Positions 1-8,971 of a DNA stretch of 64,000 nucleotides are shown here, piece by piece. The DNA comes from 20CM-2-55-15 sp963738025 (GTDB lineage: Bacteria > Acidobacteriota > Terriglobia > 20CM-2-55-15). The stretch lies in the NCBI GenBank assembly GCA_963738025.1, contig CAVTWA010000002.1, forward strand, positions 62,001-126,000, in the 5' to 3' direction. The translations under genes were made by a program, and so were the position numbers. The first letter of the stretch is position 1, and each line of letters starts with the position of its first letter. Below the pieces are notes generated by a model, which worked only from the letters and a program-made list of their open reading frames with translations, ran no database searches and was not told the origin of the DNA.

Positions 1-519
1 GAAAGTGTAAAGCGCTTGCGGGCTCATTTGCTCTCGCTCCATCCCCATCCATCCGCCATGTATCTGGAGATTGAGAATCACTTGCCTGCCATTGAGGATT
101 TCGTCGAAGAGGATGATCTCCAGATGCACTATGCAGGCCTGACCGAAGATCAGATCGCTGAATTGGCGGACGATGAACTCTTCAGCGTCCAGCCTCATAC
201 GGTAGATCATCCGTTCCTGACCTTATGCACTCGCGACGAAGCTTTGACACAACTGGACAAAAACAAGACGTGGTTGGAAAGAATTACAGCGACAGAATGC
301 TCGGTGATCGCATACCCGAGTGGCGACTATGATGCTGCTACAGTCGAGCTTTGCAAGAGTCTGGGATTCAAGTACGGGTTTGCCGTGATCTCAAAGAACG
401 TTAACTTTCCTTCCTACGAAATGCCGCGGGTCGGCGTGTTTTCGAAATCGTTGGCCGTGTTTGCGGTTAAAGCCCGGTTCGGCCACACCATTCGGAGCCT
501 GGGTGTTCCGGTTGGATGA
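1..519 (+). CDS. Polysaccharide deacetylase (NodB-like), 3' part
   Basis: The reading frame is open from the first base, so the gene begins before the window and only the last 172 residues are seen. HTVDH (about residues 66-70 of the fragment) fits the H-x3-H metal site of NodB/CE4 deacetylases, and YPSG (about residue 105) sits where the family has its substrate-groove proline motif. CE4 enzymes remove N- or O-acetyl groups from polysaccharides; here the likely target is the polymer made by the downstream genes. The first NodB motif with the catalytic Asp would lie upstream, so activity cannot be judged. The stop overlaps the next gene's start (ATGA at 516-519), which indicates one transcript with translational coupling. 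Confidence 0.8.
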   Translation, partial: ESVKRLRAHLLSLHPHPSAMYLEIENHLPAIEDFVEEDDLQMHYAGLTEDQIAELADDELFSVQPHTVDHPFLTLCTRDEALTQLDKNKTWLERITATECSVIAYPSGDYDAATVELCKSLGFKYGFAVISKNVNFPSYEMPRVGVFSKSLAVFAVKARFGHTIRSLGVPVG

Positions 520-1334
520 GACGAACTTTTGAGCGGGAGATCATCAACTTGACTGTAAGTTCAGCCAAACCAAGCTGCCCGGGTGCGTCCCATGGATCCA
601 GCTCAAAAACGAATTCCATGGGAAAGGACGTGGCATTGCACCGGTCGATACTGAAGGAGTTCGGACATGAACTCGATTCGAATTCGTTGGTCCTCGACTT
701 CGGCTGCGGCGCGGGTAAGCTTGTTCAGGAGTATCGCGATGCGGGCCTGCAGGCTTTCGGCGCGGATATCGTCCTGCCAAAGAAAAGCCCGCTTTTGTTC
801 CTTATCCCGCAAGACTGCTATCGAATTCCTTTTGACGATAACACCTTCGACTTTGTCGTTTCCAATTCGGTTCTCGAGCACGTAGGGGATCTGCCCTCCA
901 CGCTTGCGGAGCTGAAGCGGGTGCTCAAGCCCGGAGGGGTGAGTCTGCATCTGTTTCCTCCCAAGTGCAGACTGATTGAAGGTCACCTCTTTGTGCCTTT
1001 GGGCGGAATCATACGAAATCGGCCTTGGCTGCTCTTCTGGGCCTCGCTCGGGATCCGAAACTCATTTCAGAAGGGCTTGGATTTCAAACAGACTGCGAAG
1101 AAAAACCACGCCTGGCTTAGAGATAATGTCTTCTACAAGAGCAAACGGCAGTTGAAGGCGCAGATTTGTGCCGAGTTTCAAAACCTCGTCTTTGCCGACA
1201 GCCAGATGATCAAACACAGCTACGGACAGGTCAGGCGTCTATTCCCTCTCGTGCGGGTTCTCCCAGGTTTAGCCAGGATCTATGGCGCTTTTCATAATCG
1301 ATGTGTCTTGTTTGAGAAGCCGCCCGCCCATTGA
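516..1334 (+). CDS. Class I SAM-dependent methyltransferase
   Basis: A 272-residue protein of the Methyltransf_11 type. Motif I is VLDFGCGAGK at residues 59-68, followed by an acidic end of strand 2 and, after about 60 residues, NSVLEHVGDL and LKRVLKPGG, which are the usual motif IV/post-motif signatures. It probably methylates a sugar hydroxyl, a lipid-linked glycan or a nucleotide sugar in the polysaccharide pathway; the substrate is not visible. The ATG at 516 overlaps the upstream stop codon. The first 34 residues are poorly conserved in appearance, so initiation at Met35 (618) is an alternative. The C-terminal 90 residues are basic with a hydrophobic stretch and may touch the membrane. 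Confidence 0.8.
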   Translation: MRRTFEREIINLTVSSAKPSCPGASHGSSSKTNSMGKDVALHRSILKEFGHELDSNSLVLDFGCGAGKLVQEYRDAGLQAFGADIVLPKKSPLLFLIPQDCYRIPFDDNTFDFVVSNSVLEHVGDLPSTLAELKRVLKPGGVSLHLFPPKCRLIEGHLFVPLGGIIRNRPWLLFWASLGIRNSFQKGLDFKQTAKKNHAWLRDNVFYKSKRQLKAQICAEFQNLVFADSQMIKHSYGQVRRLFPLVRVLPGLARIYGAFHNRCVLFEKPPAH

Positions 1335-1359
1335 AAGGTCCACGGGCACTGTGTTGGAC

Positions 1360-2406
1360 ATGAGAATTCTGGCAGTAACAAACATATATCCTACATCTGC
1401 CGATCCAGCCGCCGGCACCTACGTGGAACAACAGATAAAAAGCCTCCGCGATATGGGCTTGGCCGTCGATGTTTGGCATCTGGACCGGGTGGTCGAAGGA
1501 CGCGGCGTGTACATGGGAGTCGCTAAGTGCTTGCGAGAAAAAGTCGAAAGCGGGAGGTATGATCTCGTACATATTATGTATTCCGGACTGATGGCGGACA
1601 TAGCGACGAAGGCGCTCCGGAAGATTCCTACAATAATCACGATCCACGGATCTGATTTACTTGGAAGTGAGCTTTCACACCCAATCCAAAGATTCTCCGC
1701 CTACCTTGGCGTCTTGGCTTCCAGACGAGCCGCGCGACGCGCCGATGGCGTCATTGTGGTGTCTCCCGGTCTGAGGGAATCACTACCCGTGTATGTTGAT
1801 CAATCAAAGGTCAGAGTGATTCCCTGTGGTATCGACCTGGAACGCTTTAAACCTCAGGATCCTGTTAAATGCCGTCAAGAACTCGGCTGGGATGGGAGTG
1901 CGTTGCACATCCTGTTCGCGACAGCGCGTGGTGACCCAATCAAAAGGCCCGAGTTGGCGTCCAGTGCAGTCCGGGCTTTGGGAAATCTGGGAATGTCCGT
2001 AGAAATGCATGAGATGCGAGGTATTCCTTACGCTCGCGTTCCGATCTGGATCAATGCGAGCGACGCTCTGATTCTGACTTCGCAACACGAAGGGTCTCCG
2101 ACCATCGTCAAAGAATGTCTCGCCTGCAACGTTCCGGTCGTTTCAGTCGACGTGGGAGATGTTCGCGATCAGATCGAGGGCATTGACGGCTGCCTGATTG
2201 CAGACGCGAATCCTGCCAAACTTGCCGAAGGACTGCGCCTTGCCTGTTTGACGCGCCGCCGCGTCAACGGCCGCTGCAGCAAGGAAAACCGAATTGAGCG
2301 GTTTTCATTGAAGGGGTCCGCGGAACGAGTTCACGAATTCTATCGTGAAGTCCTGGCCGCCAGACTGGACGTCTCTTCATCGCCGGGAAAATCATCAAGT
2401 TGTTAG
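1360..2406 (+). CDS. Glycosyltransferase family 4
   Basis: A 348-residue GT-B fold retaining glycosyltransferase. The N-terminus (MRILAVTNIYPTSADPAAGT) carries the family's acceptor-loop pattern, VIPCGID marks the start of the C-terminal Rossmann domain, and HEGSP...VKECLACNVPVVS is the donor-binding E-x7-E region. I chose ATG 1360 over an upstream in-frame ATG at 1282 because 1282 lies inside the preceding methyltransferase gene and the conserved fold starts exactly at 1360. It follows that gene's stop by 25 bases, so cotranscription is likely. Donor and acceptor sugars cannot be read from sequence. Confidence 0.87.
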   Translation: MRILAVTNIYPTSADPAAGTYVEQQIKSLRDMGLAVDVWHLDRVVEGRGVYMGVAKCLREKVESGRYDLVHIMYSGLMADIATKALRKIPTIITIHGSDLLGSELSHPIQRFSAYLGVLASRRAARRADGVIVVSPGLRESLPVYVDQSKVRVIPCGIDLERFKPQDPVKCRQELGWDGSALHILFATARGDPIKRPELASSAVRALGNLGMSVEMHEMRGIPYARVPIWINASDALILTSQHEGSPTIVKECLACNVPVVSVDVGDVRDQIEGIDGCLIADANPAKLAEGLRLACLTRRRVNGRCSKENRIERFSLKGSAERVHEFYREVLAARLDVSSSPGKSSSC

Positions 2407-2586
2407 AGCAAACACACACAATTGGCTGCTAAGAGTGGCGCACGATCAATCGGCATTGTGCTGCAGACCCAATTCGCTCAACAATTGCTAAGCGGAGGCT
2501 GGTTTGCTTCCGTGTGGCATCATAGTTGCATGCGAAAACCGGCTCGCGAACGACAGCAAGTCTGTCCGCCTTAGTGGAAAAGAATT

Positions 2587-2622
2587 TAGGATGGCAAGAG
2601 ACTATAGGATGGCAAGAGACTA
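2587..2622 (+). repeat. 18-bp perfect tandem duplication before the beta-helix gene
   Basis: TAGGATGGCAAGAGACTA occurs twice in a row (2587-2604 and 2605-2622), ending one base before the ATG at 2624. Each copy contains an AAGAG stretch that could act as a weak ribosome-binding site, so the duplication places the same initiation region twice upstream of the start codon. Confidence 0.85.
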
Positions 2623-2623
2623 A

Positions 2624-3910
2624 ATGAAAATAAAGGGACAACTTCTATGGATGCTCATTCTCCTCACCTTCACCTCTCCAGCATTCGCCTCCAATCTATA
2701 CACGTCATCAACTGGGTCCGATACGTCAAATAACTGCCAGAATATTGCCACCCCCTGCAACCTCAACAACGGGTTTGCCAATGAAATGGCACAGGTTGTT
2801 GCGGGGCGTGGTGATGTGATTTTTATGTGCGCAGGAGCATGCGACGGGGCTGGCTCAGCCAATGTCTCAGCAGCCATCGCATCCGATGCGTATACGATTC
2901 CTAATGGAACAGACTGGTCCAACGCGCTGACGATCCAAGCATACCCCGGAGAAGTCATTACTCTATCGGGTCGCGGAGCTGGAAGCGCCGCGACGATCAG
3001 TCTGTTCTCGGGAAACCAGTATGTCATCTTTAGCGGGTTCGGTATCAACTACAACGGCCTCTCCGGCCACACAAGCGGTATCTACGTGTCGGGTTCAGAT
3101 ACGAATCACATCCGGTTTCAAAGAATGGAGGTGCAGAACTATACCCAGGATGGAATTACCCTGTGGATGGGGACTCATCACATCGAGTTGTTAAATGTAA
3201 ACTCCCACGATAATGGCAGTGCGCCAACTTTGGCTTTCCCCTTTCAGGACCACTGCATATATATCGAGCATGCGGACGATGTTCTCATCGACGGAGGACA
3301 GTACCATAACTGCGCCTATGGCTACGGAATCCACGCCTATAATGCAACCACTCAACCTCAGCGAACCATTGTTCGGAATGCGAAATCATACGGGAACGCT
3401 GGCGGCGGCATTCTGGTGGGTTCGGACGACGGGTTGTATTACAACAATCTGGTCTACAACAATACCGGCGGGCTCGGAGGTGATGGTATCCAGATGGGGT
3501 ACGGAGGCACAGGCAACAAAGTTTACAATAACACGATAGTTGGCAATGGCGGACACTGCGTGTATAACGCCGCGAGCCCGACAAATGCTGGCGACGTCGA
3601 TAACAATATCTGTTGGGCCAATTTTGTGAATCAGATCATCGGTACCGTGACGCAGTCGAAAAACCTTTGCAGTTCCGGCTGTGCGATTTCGTCCGATCCG
3701 TTGTTTGTCAACCAAGGTGCACAAGACTTCAGACTACAGCCGGGCAGCCAGGCGATTGGTGCTGGCATGGGCCTCCCTGAGGTGACGGCGGACATAGTTG
3801 GAACTCCGAGACCCGTGGGGAACTATGACGTCGGTGCCTACCAGCAACCAAATAGTGGCTCGGCGGTGCTGGCGGCCCCTTCCAATGTTCGGATCATATC
3901 GGTCCAGTAA
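2624..3910 (+). CDS. Secreted right-handed parallel beta-helix protein
   Basis: A 428-residue protein with a classical signal peptide: basic MKIKGQ, a hydrophobic core, then AFAS cleavage near residue 23. The body has repeated short strands rich in N, G and Y (for example NAKSYGNAGGGILVGSDDG and NKVYNNTIVGNGG), the pattern of pectate-lyase-like parallel beta-helix (PbH1) proteins. The segment DPLFVNQGAQDFRLQPGSQA resembles the domain that closes many such proteins (choice-of-anchor Q). Such proteins bind, cleave or epimerise polysaccharides outside the cytoplasm, so a polymer-processing lyase or epimerase role fits, but no catalytic residues can be assigned. It ends with APSNVRIISVQ, which looks like the beginning of a further domain. 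Confidence 0.83.
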   Translation: MKIKGQLLWMLILLTFTSPAFASNLYTSSTGSDTSNNCQNIATPCNLNNGFANEMAQVVAGRGDVIFMCAGACDGAGSANVSAAIASDAYTIPNGTDWSNALTIQAYPGEVITLSGRGAGSAATISLFSGNQYVIFSGFGINYNGLSGHTSGIYVSGSDTNHIRFQRMEVQNYTQDGITLWMGTHHIELLNVNSHDNGSAPTLAFPFQDHCIYIEHADDVLIDGGQYHNCAYGYGIHAYNATTQPQRTIVRNAKSYGNAGGGILVGSDDGLYYNNLVYNNTGGLGGDGIQMGYGGTGNKVYNNTIVGNGGHCVYNAASPTNAGDVDNNICWANFVNQIIGTVTQSKNLCSSGCAISSDPLFVNQGAQDFRLQPGSQAIGAGMGLPEVTADIVGTPRPVGNYDVGAYQQPNSGSAVLAAPSNVRIISVQ

Positions 3911-4020
3911 CTCGGCCTCGATCTTGTTCAACCAGCGTTCGACTTGATTCAAGCCACGAAGAGTCATCCAAGCCGACATTGCAGGCTTTCTGCCGGCAGA
4001 AATTTTAGGGTAAAGCTAGC

Positions 4021-5112
4021 TTGAAAGTATCAGTCGTTATTCCTTGTCGCAATGAATCGGCGGACATCGAGCGCTGTCTTCATTCCGTATTCCAGCTGCA
4101 AATTGATCCTTCCAGGTTAGAGGTGATTGTCGCTGACGGCATGTCGGATGACGGTACGCGGCAGATTTTGAACCAACTGGCTGCCGGGAACAGCCGCCTC
4201 ACGCTAGTCGATAACCCACATCGCACAGTATCTGCCGGCCTTAACGCTGGGATTCGCGCCGCCAAAGGGCAGATTATCGTCCGCATGGATGCCCATAGCG
4301 AGTACGCACCGGACTACCTCCAGCAGTGTCTGCTTGTCCTTGAAGAAACCGGAGCCGACAACGTCGGTGGGCCGTGGATCGCTCGGGGTGAGGGATATAT
4401 CGGTCAAGCCATCGCGGCCGCATTCCAATCACCGTTCGCAGTTGGTGGCGCACGCGGGCACAATCCGGAATACGAGGGAGTGATCGATACAGTGTATTTG
4501 GGTTGTTGGCGGCGTGAATTGTTCGATCGGATCGGATTCTTCGATGAAGAACTTGTTCGAAATCAAGATGACGAGTTCAACCTCCGCCTTGTGCGCTCCG
4601 GCGGGCGGATCTGGCAGTCGCCGAGAATTCGAAGCTGGTATCGACCGCGGGGTTCCTTGCGTGACCTCTGCAGGCAGTACGTGCAATATGGTTATTGGAA
4701 AGTCCGCGTGATCCAGAAGCATCGTCTGCCCGCTTCAATCCGGCATCTCGTCCCTGCTGGATTCGTAACTCTATTGGTGCTGATGGCCGCAGCAGCGCCG
4801 TTCGGAGCGTCTCCAAGGTACGCTCTGATTTTTCTACTGGCGATTTACAGTCTGTGCACACTAACGGCTTCCGTAGTCTTGGCAGCGCGGGGCACAATGA
4901 GACTTCTGCCGGCGTTGCCAGTGGTCTTCGCCGTCTACCATTTCTCATATGGCCTCGGCTTCCTCAGAGGCGTCTGGGATTTCTTCGTACTGGGGCGCGC
5001 CAGCCCTTTTGCGAAAGCTTTGACACGTTCACGGAAGGCGGCTCTTCAACAAGCTGGAATAGACACCGTGACGAAAACAACTCCAAACGGTAGAAGTTTC
5101 GAGGAGAGATGA
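4021..5112 (+). CDS. Glycosyltransferase family 2, ExoA-like
   Basis: A 363-residue inverting GT-A glycosyltransferase. VVIPCRNES opens the nucleotide-binding fold, ADGMSDDGT (about residues 39-47) binds the UDP/donor, RMDAHSEY carries the DxD-equivalent, and NQDDEFNLRLVRSGG (about residue 182) is the acceptor-side motif. Residues 240-320 hold about three hydrophobic segments that should anchor it in the inner membrane. The pattern matches succinoglycan ExoA-type enzymes that extend a lipid-linked oligosaccharide on the cytoplasmic side. The start is TTG at 4021, where the conserved fold begins; no strong Shine-Dalgarno is seen. Confidence 0.85.
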   Translation: MKVSVVIPCRNESADIERCLHSVFQLQIDPSRLEVIVADGMSDDGTRQILNQLAAGNSRLTLVDNPHRTVSAGLNAGIRAAKGQIIVRMDAHSEYAPDYLQQCLLVLEETGADNVGGPWIARGEGYIGQAIAAAFQSPFAVGGARGHNPEYEGVIDTVYLGCWRRELFDRIGFFDEELVRNQDDEFNLRLVRSGGRIWQSPRIRSWYRPRGSLRDLCRQYVQYGYWKVRVIQKHRLPASIRHLVPAGFVTLLVLMAAAAPFGASPRYALIFLLAIYSLCTLTASVVLAARGTMRLLPALPVVFAVYHFSYGLGFLRGVWDFFVLGRASPFAKALTRSRKAALQQAGIDTVTKTTPNGRSFEER

Positions 5113-5182
5113 GCAGCAAAGACGGCGCGGAATCTTGTCTGAGATTGCCTGATCACAGGTGGCAGAAAGTGGATTTTAAGCG

Positions 5183-7273
5183 ATGAGCAGGGCACGAATC
5201 CGCACGGCTGTGGTCGGTTGTGGCCGTATCAGCGGGGTGCATATAGCAGTACTGAAGTCCCTGTCTGACGTCGATATTGTGGCTGTATGCGATTTAAATG
5301 AAAAGGCGGCAGTCGAGCTGGCATCGCATCATAAGATTCCCGGTATGTACACCGACATGGAGAAGATGATGGACGAGGTTCGACCGAACGTCGTTCATTT
5401 GCTCACGCCGCCTCATACCCATGTCTCCCTGGCTTCGATCGCCGCAAGACACCACGCACACATGTATATCGAGAAACCTTTGGCGTCGACCGAAGCCGAC
5501 GCGTGCTGCATTGTGAAGGCGGCGGAAACAGCTGGCGTGCAGGTTTGTCCGGGCCACAGTTTGCTTTTTGATCCGTCGTTTCTTCAAGCATCCCAGCGCA
5601 TCCGTTCCGGAGAAATCGGCGAAGTCGTTTCAGTTCGCGCCGAGCACGGGTTTAGCTATGAGGCGGCAGCGAGATCAGCCGCGATCCCATGGAGCTATAC
5701 CTATGATTGGGGAATTTTCGACAACCTGATGACACATTCTCTCTACCTCGCTTGTCACTTCCTGAGCGACCCGGGAGAGCCCAAGGTTGTGGGGATCAAC
5801 CTCGGACATGTTCGTGAGGCGGCAGTCGAAGAGATCCGGGTATTGATTCCGTCAGCATCGGCTATCGGCGAAGTTTCGCTTTCACTCTGTACGTCTCCAG
5901 AAGTCAATCGTGTTGAAATTGTCGGCACAAGCGGCAGAATCGTTGTTGACTTTGTCACGCTAACTGTACTTTCGGCCCATACCAACGGTTTGCCTTCATT
6001 TGTAGACCGATTTACTTCCAATTTCAGAATGGCTGCCAGCTTAACCCGGTCCGGCGTGGGTACAATATTCGGAGTGGCCAGGGGCAGGGTAAAGCGCTAT
6101 ATGGGCGTTCGAGGGCTAATCACGGAATTTTATGATTGCCTGAAGAAGGGCGTTGCTTCGCCAGTTGCGGCGGAGCACGGATTGCTGAACGTTCGCCTGA
6201 TGGATCAGATCAAGAAATCCTGCAGCAGCGTTGTCAAGCAAAGGACCATCTCACACAACCCAGTAGATACCGCCCCGGCGGCACAAATTCTGGTCACGGG
6301 CGCGTCCGGCTTCCTGGGAGGACACGTCGTCAGGCGGCTTTCGTCCGATGGTGTTCCAGTGCGAGCCGCTACGCGATTGATGTTGCGGGCACAGCCGTTG
6401 CCGGCAGTCGAGTGGATCCAGTGCGATCTCCGCAAAGAGCAAGAGTTGCGCCGCGCGCTCGCCGGCGTCGAGACTGTCTTTCACTGCGCAGCCATGGCAG
6501 GGGCGCCGGGATCGTCCGAAGACTACGAAGAGGCAAACGTCAAGGGCACAGTCCGCTTAGCACGGCTGGCTGCCGAAAGCGGAGTCAAGACTCTCGTCTA
6601 CTTATCATCGTTGTCGGTATATGCAAGCCCGGCGAAACACGCTCCCTATCTGGATGAGACTGGGCCATATGACCCGCGAGCCGCGGATCGGGGCGTTTAC
6701 ACTCAGAGTAAACTTGCAGCCGAGCAAGCTCTTCTGGAGTACGTGGCTGCGCACGATAAGCCTCGTGTCATCATTCTTCGCGCCGGAACAATCTATGGTC
6801 CAGGAGCCAAGCTGCCTGTAGGACGTTTTCAGCTACCGTCTTCAAGCAAGCGCCCTATTGTTGCTGGCAGTCGCCGAGTTCCGATGCCTCTGGTCTATGT
6901 CGACAATCTTATCGATGCCATGCTGGCCGCAGCCAGCAGTGACACTCGCACCGGCAGCGTCTACAACGTTGTCGATTCGCCTGAACTGGAACAGGGCGAC
7001 GTGACACGTACATTGGGCAAAGTCAGCCAAGGCGAGATTCGTCCGGTTTTTGTGCCCTATCCCCTTGTATGGACGATGATGCTAGGCGTCGATCTTCTCA
7101 CTCTTTTGCGAGAGCGTAAGTTAGGAACTGCCCGGTTTCGTCTCCGTCGAACATTGGCCGACATGCGATTCAAATGCTCGGCCGCGCGGCAGGATCTGGA
7201 ATGGGAACCCCGTGTTGCTTTAGCCGATGGGCTGGCACGCACATTGGATGTCTCAACTGGAAGGCGACGATAA
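5183..7273 (+). CDS. Fused Gfo/Idh/MocA oxidoreductase and NAD-dependent epimerase/dehydratase
   Basis: One 696-residue frame encodes two enzymes. Residues 1 to about 345 are a Gfo/Idh/MocA oxidoreductase: VVGCGRISGVH near residue 10 is the Rossmann loop and IEKPLAS near residue 95 is the signature EKP. From about residue 367 an extended SDR begins: LVTGASGFLGGH, then YTQSKLAAE near residue 505 as the catalytic Tyr-x3-Lys, and IYGPGAK further on. The Gfo half could oxidise or reduce a nucleotide sugar and the SDR half epimerise or reduce the product, so sequential steps toward an unusual sugar are plausible (inference). The stop is 6 bases before the next start. No in-frame stop or frameshift separates the halves. 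Confidence 0.85.
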   Translation: MSRARIRTAVVGCGRISGVHIAVLKSLSDVDIVAVCDLNEKAAVELASHHKIPGMYTDMEKMMDEVRPNVVHLLTPPHTHVSLASIAARHHAHMYIEKPLASTEADACCIVKAAETAGVQVCPGHSLLFDPSFLQASQRIRSGEIGEVVSVRAEHGFSYEAAARSAAIPWSYTYDWGIFDNLMTHSLYLACHFLSDPGEPKVVGINLGHVREAAVEEIRVLIPSASAIGEVSLSLCTSPEVNRVEIVGTSGRIVVDFVTLTVLSAHTNGLPSFVDRFTSNFRMAASLTRSGVGTIFGVARGRVKRYMGVRGLITEFYDCLKKGVASPVAAEHGLLNVRLMDQIKKSCSSVVKQRTISHNPVDTAPAAQILVTGASGFLGGHVVRRLSSDGVPVRAATRLMLRAQPLPAVEWIQCDLRKEQELRRALAGVETVFHCAAMAGAPGSSEDYEEANVKGTVRLARLAAESGVKTLVYLSSLSVYASPAKHAPYLDETGPYDPRAADRGVYTQSKLAAEQALLEYVAAHDKPRVIILRAGTIYGPGAKLPVGRFQLPSSSKRPIVAGSRRVPMPLVYVDNLIDAMLAAASSDTRTGSVYNVVDSPELEQGDVTRTLGKVSQGEIRPVFVPYPLVWTMMLGVDLLTLLRERKLGTARFRLRRTLADMRFKCSAARQDLEWEPRVALADGLARTLDVSTGRRR

Positions 7274-7279
7274 GGCGTT

Positions 7280-8221
7280 ATGCACTTGCACTGGTGGAAG
7301 TGGCCCCAGATTGCCAAAGGGACGCTGACCTGGATTCCTCCCCTGGATGCCTGGCGGAAGCGCCACCTCGCGACCGGCGGCACCAATAGCGCCCGCTATT
7401 GTTATTCTGTCTGGCTGCGGCATCTGGTAACGCTCAAGCGGAGTGGATTCGATATTAACGGTGCGCGCATCGGAGAATTGGGTCCTGGAGAGAGTGTCGG
7501 CACGGGACTCGCTGCCCTTCTTTCAGGTGCGGCTTACTACGTAGGCCTGGACGTGGTGGCTTTTCCTTCGAGGAACGCCGTGACAATCTTTGAAGAGTTA
7601 GTAAACCTGTATCGCACCAAGGCGCCCATTCCCGACGATACCGAGTTTCCAAAGGTGAAGCCCACATTGGGATCCTATGAATTTCCGGACCATTTAATGG
7701 ACTGGCCGGGATTTGATGAGAGAGTCGGCCAAATACGCAGAGAAATTAAGGACGGTCTGCAGAACTGCCGTGTGTTGAGGTATCACGCTCCCTGGACTTC
7801 CGTTACGGATATCGCACCGGGAAGTCTGGATTTGATATTTTCGCAGGCCGTGCTGGAGTACGTTCCTGTCGAGGAGGTCTACAACGCCACGTCGGCGTGG
7901 CTAAAAGAAGGACGATACGCGTCGCATGTCATCGATCTGAGCGCTCATTATCTGTCCCCTTTCGTCAACGGTCATTGGGCTTACTCGGACTGGCAATGGC
8001 GGCTGGCCTGTGGACGGCGCGAAGCTTCGTTAAACCGCGAGCCACTGAGTACGCATCTGGGCTGTGCGAATAAATATGGGTTTGAGATTCTCTCGCTGCA
8101 AAAGGACTCCACGATGAATGCATTGAAGCCAGAACAACTATCGGCTCGATTCCGGTCGCTGGACGCCGAAGATCTCCAGACACGTTTAGCCGCTCTCATT
8201 TTGCGGAAAATTGCCAAGTAG
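7280..8221 (+). CDS. SAM-dependent methyltransferase-like protein
   Basis: A 313-residue protein. IGELGPGESVGTGLA (about residues 61-75) is a motif I glycine loop, LDVVAF supplies the acidic/strand-2 position, and DLIFSQAVLEYVP corresponds to motif IV. The region in between contains an unusually long insertion of about 70 residues, as in several methyltransferases of surface-polysaccharide clusters. Substrate unknown. The ATG at 7280 is 6 bases past the preceding stop, with an AAGGCG Shine-Dalgarno overlapping that stop. It belongs to the same operon as its neighbours. Confidence 0.72.
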   Translation: MHLHWWKWPQIAKGTLTWIPPLDAWRKRHLATGGTNSARYCYSVWLRHLVTLKRSGFDINGARIGELGPGESVGTGLAALLSGAAYYVGLDVVAFPSRNAVTIFEELVNLYRTKAPIPDDTEFPKVKPTLGSYEFPDHLMDWPGFDERVGQIRREIKDGLQNCRVLRYHAPWTSVTDIAPGSLDLIFSQAVLEYVPVEEVYNATSAWLKEGRYASHVIDLSAHYLSPFVNGHWAYSDWQWRLACGRREASLNREPLSTHLGCANKYGFEILSLQKDSTMNALKPEQLSARFRSLDAEDLQTRLAALILRKIAK

Positions 8222-8239
8222 CAGTTCCCTCTTACGTAA

Positions 8240-8971
8240 GTGACAGCATTGAATCATCATCGGACATCTTCTGAACGCTTATTGACCAATGAGACGCATC
8301 TGGCCGATTTTCTCGGATGGGACGTGTGCAACTGGTCGAAAGCACTGAATTATTGGGCTGCGCATACCGAAAAGGATATTTCGAAGTGTTCTGCGCTCGA
8401 GCTGGGAGCTCGAAATGGTGGACTGTCCTTATGGCTCGCCCTGAGTGGCGCGCGAGTCCTCTGTTCCGATATCGACGACCCTGGCGATACCGCCGGGAAG
8501 CTCCACCACTCTCACGGCATCTCACAACGGATCCAATATGGGTCGATTGACGTGACAGACATACCCTATGAGAACGAATTCGACATCATCGTCTTTAAAT
8601 CTGTGCTGGGCGCAGTCGGCCGGCATGGCGGAACGGATTCTCAGTTCAAGGCACTCTCAGAAATCCACAAAGCGTTAAAGAAGGGAGGAGAGCTTTTCTT
8701 TGCGGAAAACCTTATCGGCTCCTCTGCGCATCAGTTTTTGCGGAGGAAATTTGTTCCGTGGGGCCGATCATGGCGGTATGCCTCAGTATCCGATATGCAA
8801 GAGTTCATGGTTCCCTTTTCCAAGGTGGAATACTGCACATTCGGCTTTTCGGGGACGTTCGGGCGCAATGAATGGCAGCGTAACATGCTCGGTGCTCTCG
8901 ATAAGGCTTTCTTCAACTATGTCGTCCCCCCGCGCTGGAGATATATCATCGCCGGAGTTGCAAGAAAGTAA
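8240..8971 (+). CDS. SAM-dependent methyltransferase
   Basis: A 243-residue class I methyltransferase. ALELGARNGGLS (about residues 51-62) is the SAM-binding loop, LCSDID is the strand-2 acidic end, and EIHKALKKGGELFF is the usual strand-5 region. Initiation is at GTG 8240. The stop overlaps the next start as TAATG (8969-8973), so this gene and the ligase/polymerase-like gene that follows are translationally coupled. It may modify the same repeat unit that the neighbour polymerises or ligates (inference). Confidence 0.75.
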   Translation: MTALNHHRTSSERLLTNETHLADFLGWDVCNWSKALNYWAAHTEKDISKCSALELGARNGGLSLWLALSGARVLCSDIDDPGDTAGKLHHSHGISQRIQYGSIDVTDIPYENEFDIIVFKSVLGAVGRHGGTDSQFKALSEIHKALKKGGELFFAENLIGSSAHQFLRRKFVPWGRSWRYASVSDMQEFMVPFSKVEYCTFGFSGTFGRNEWQRNMLGALDKAFFNYVVPPRWRYIIAGVARK

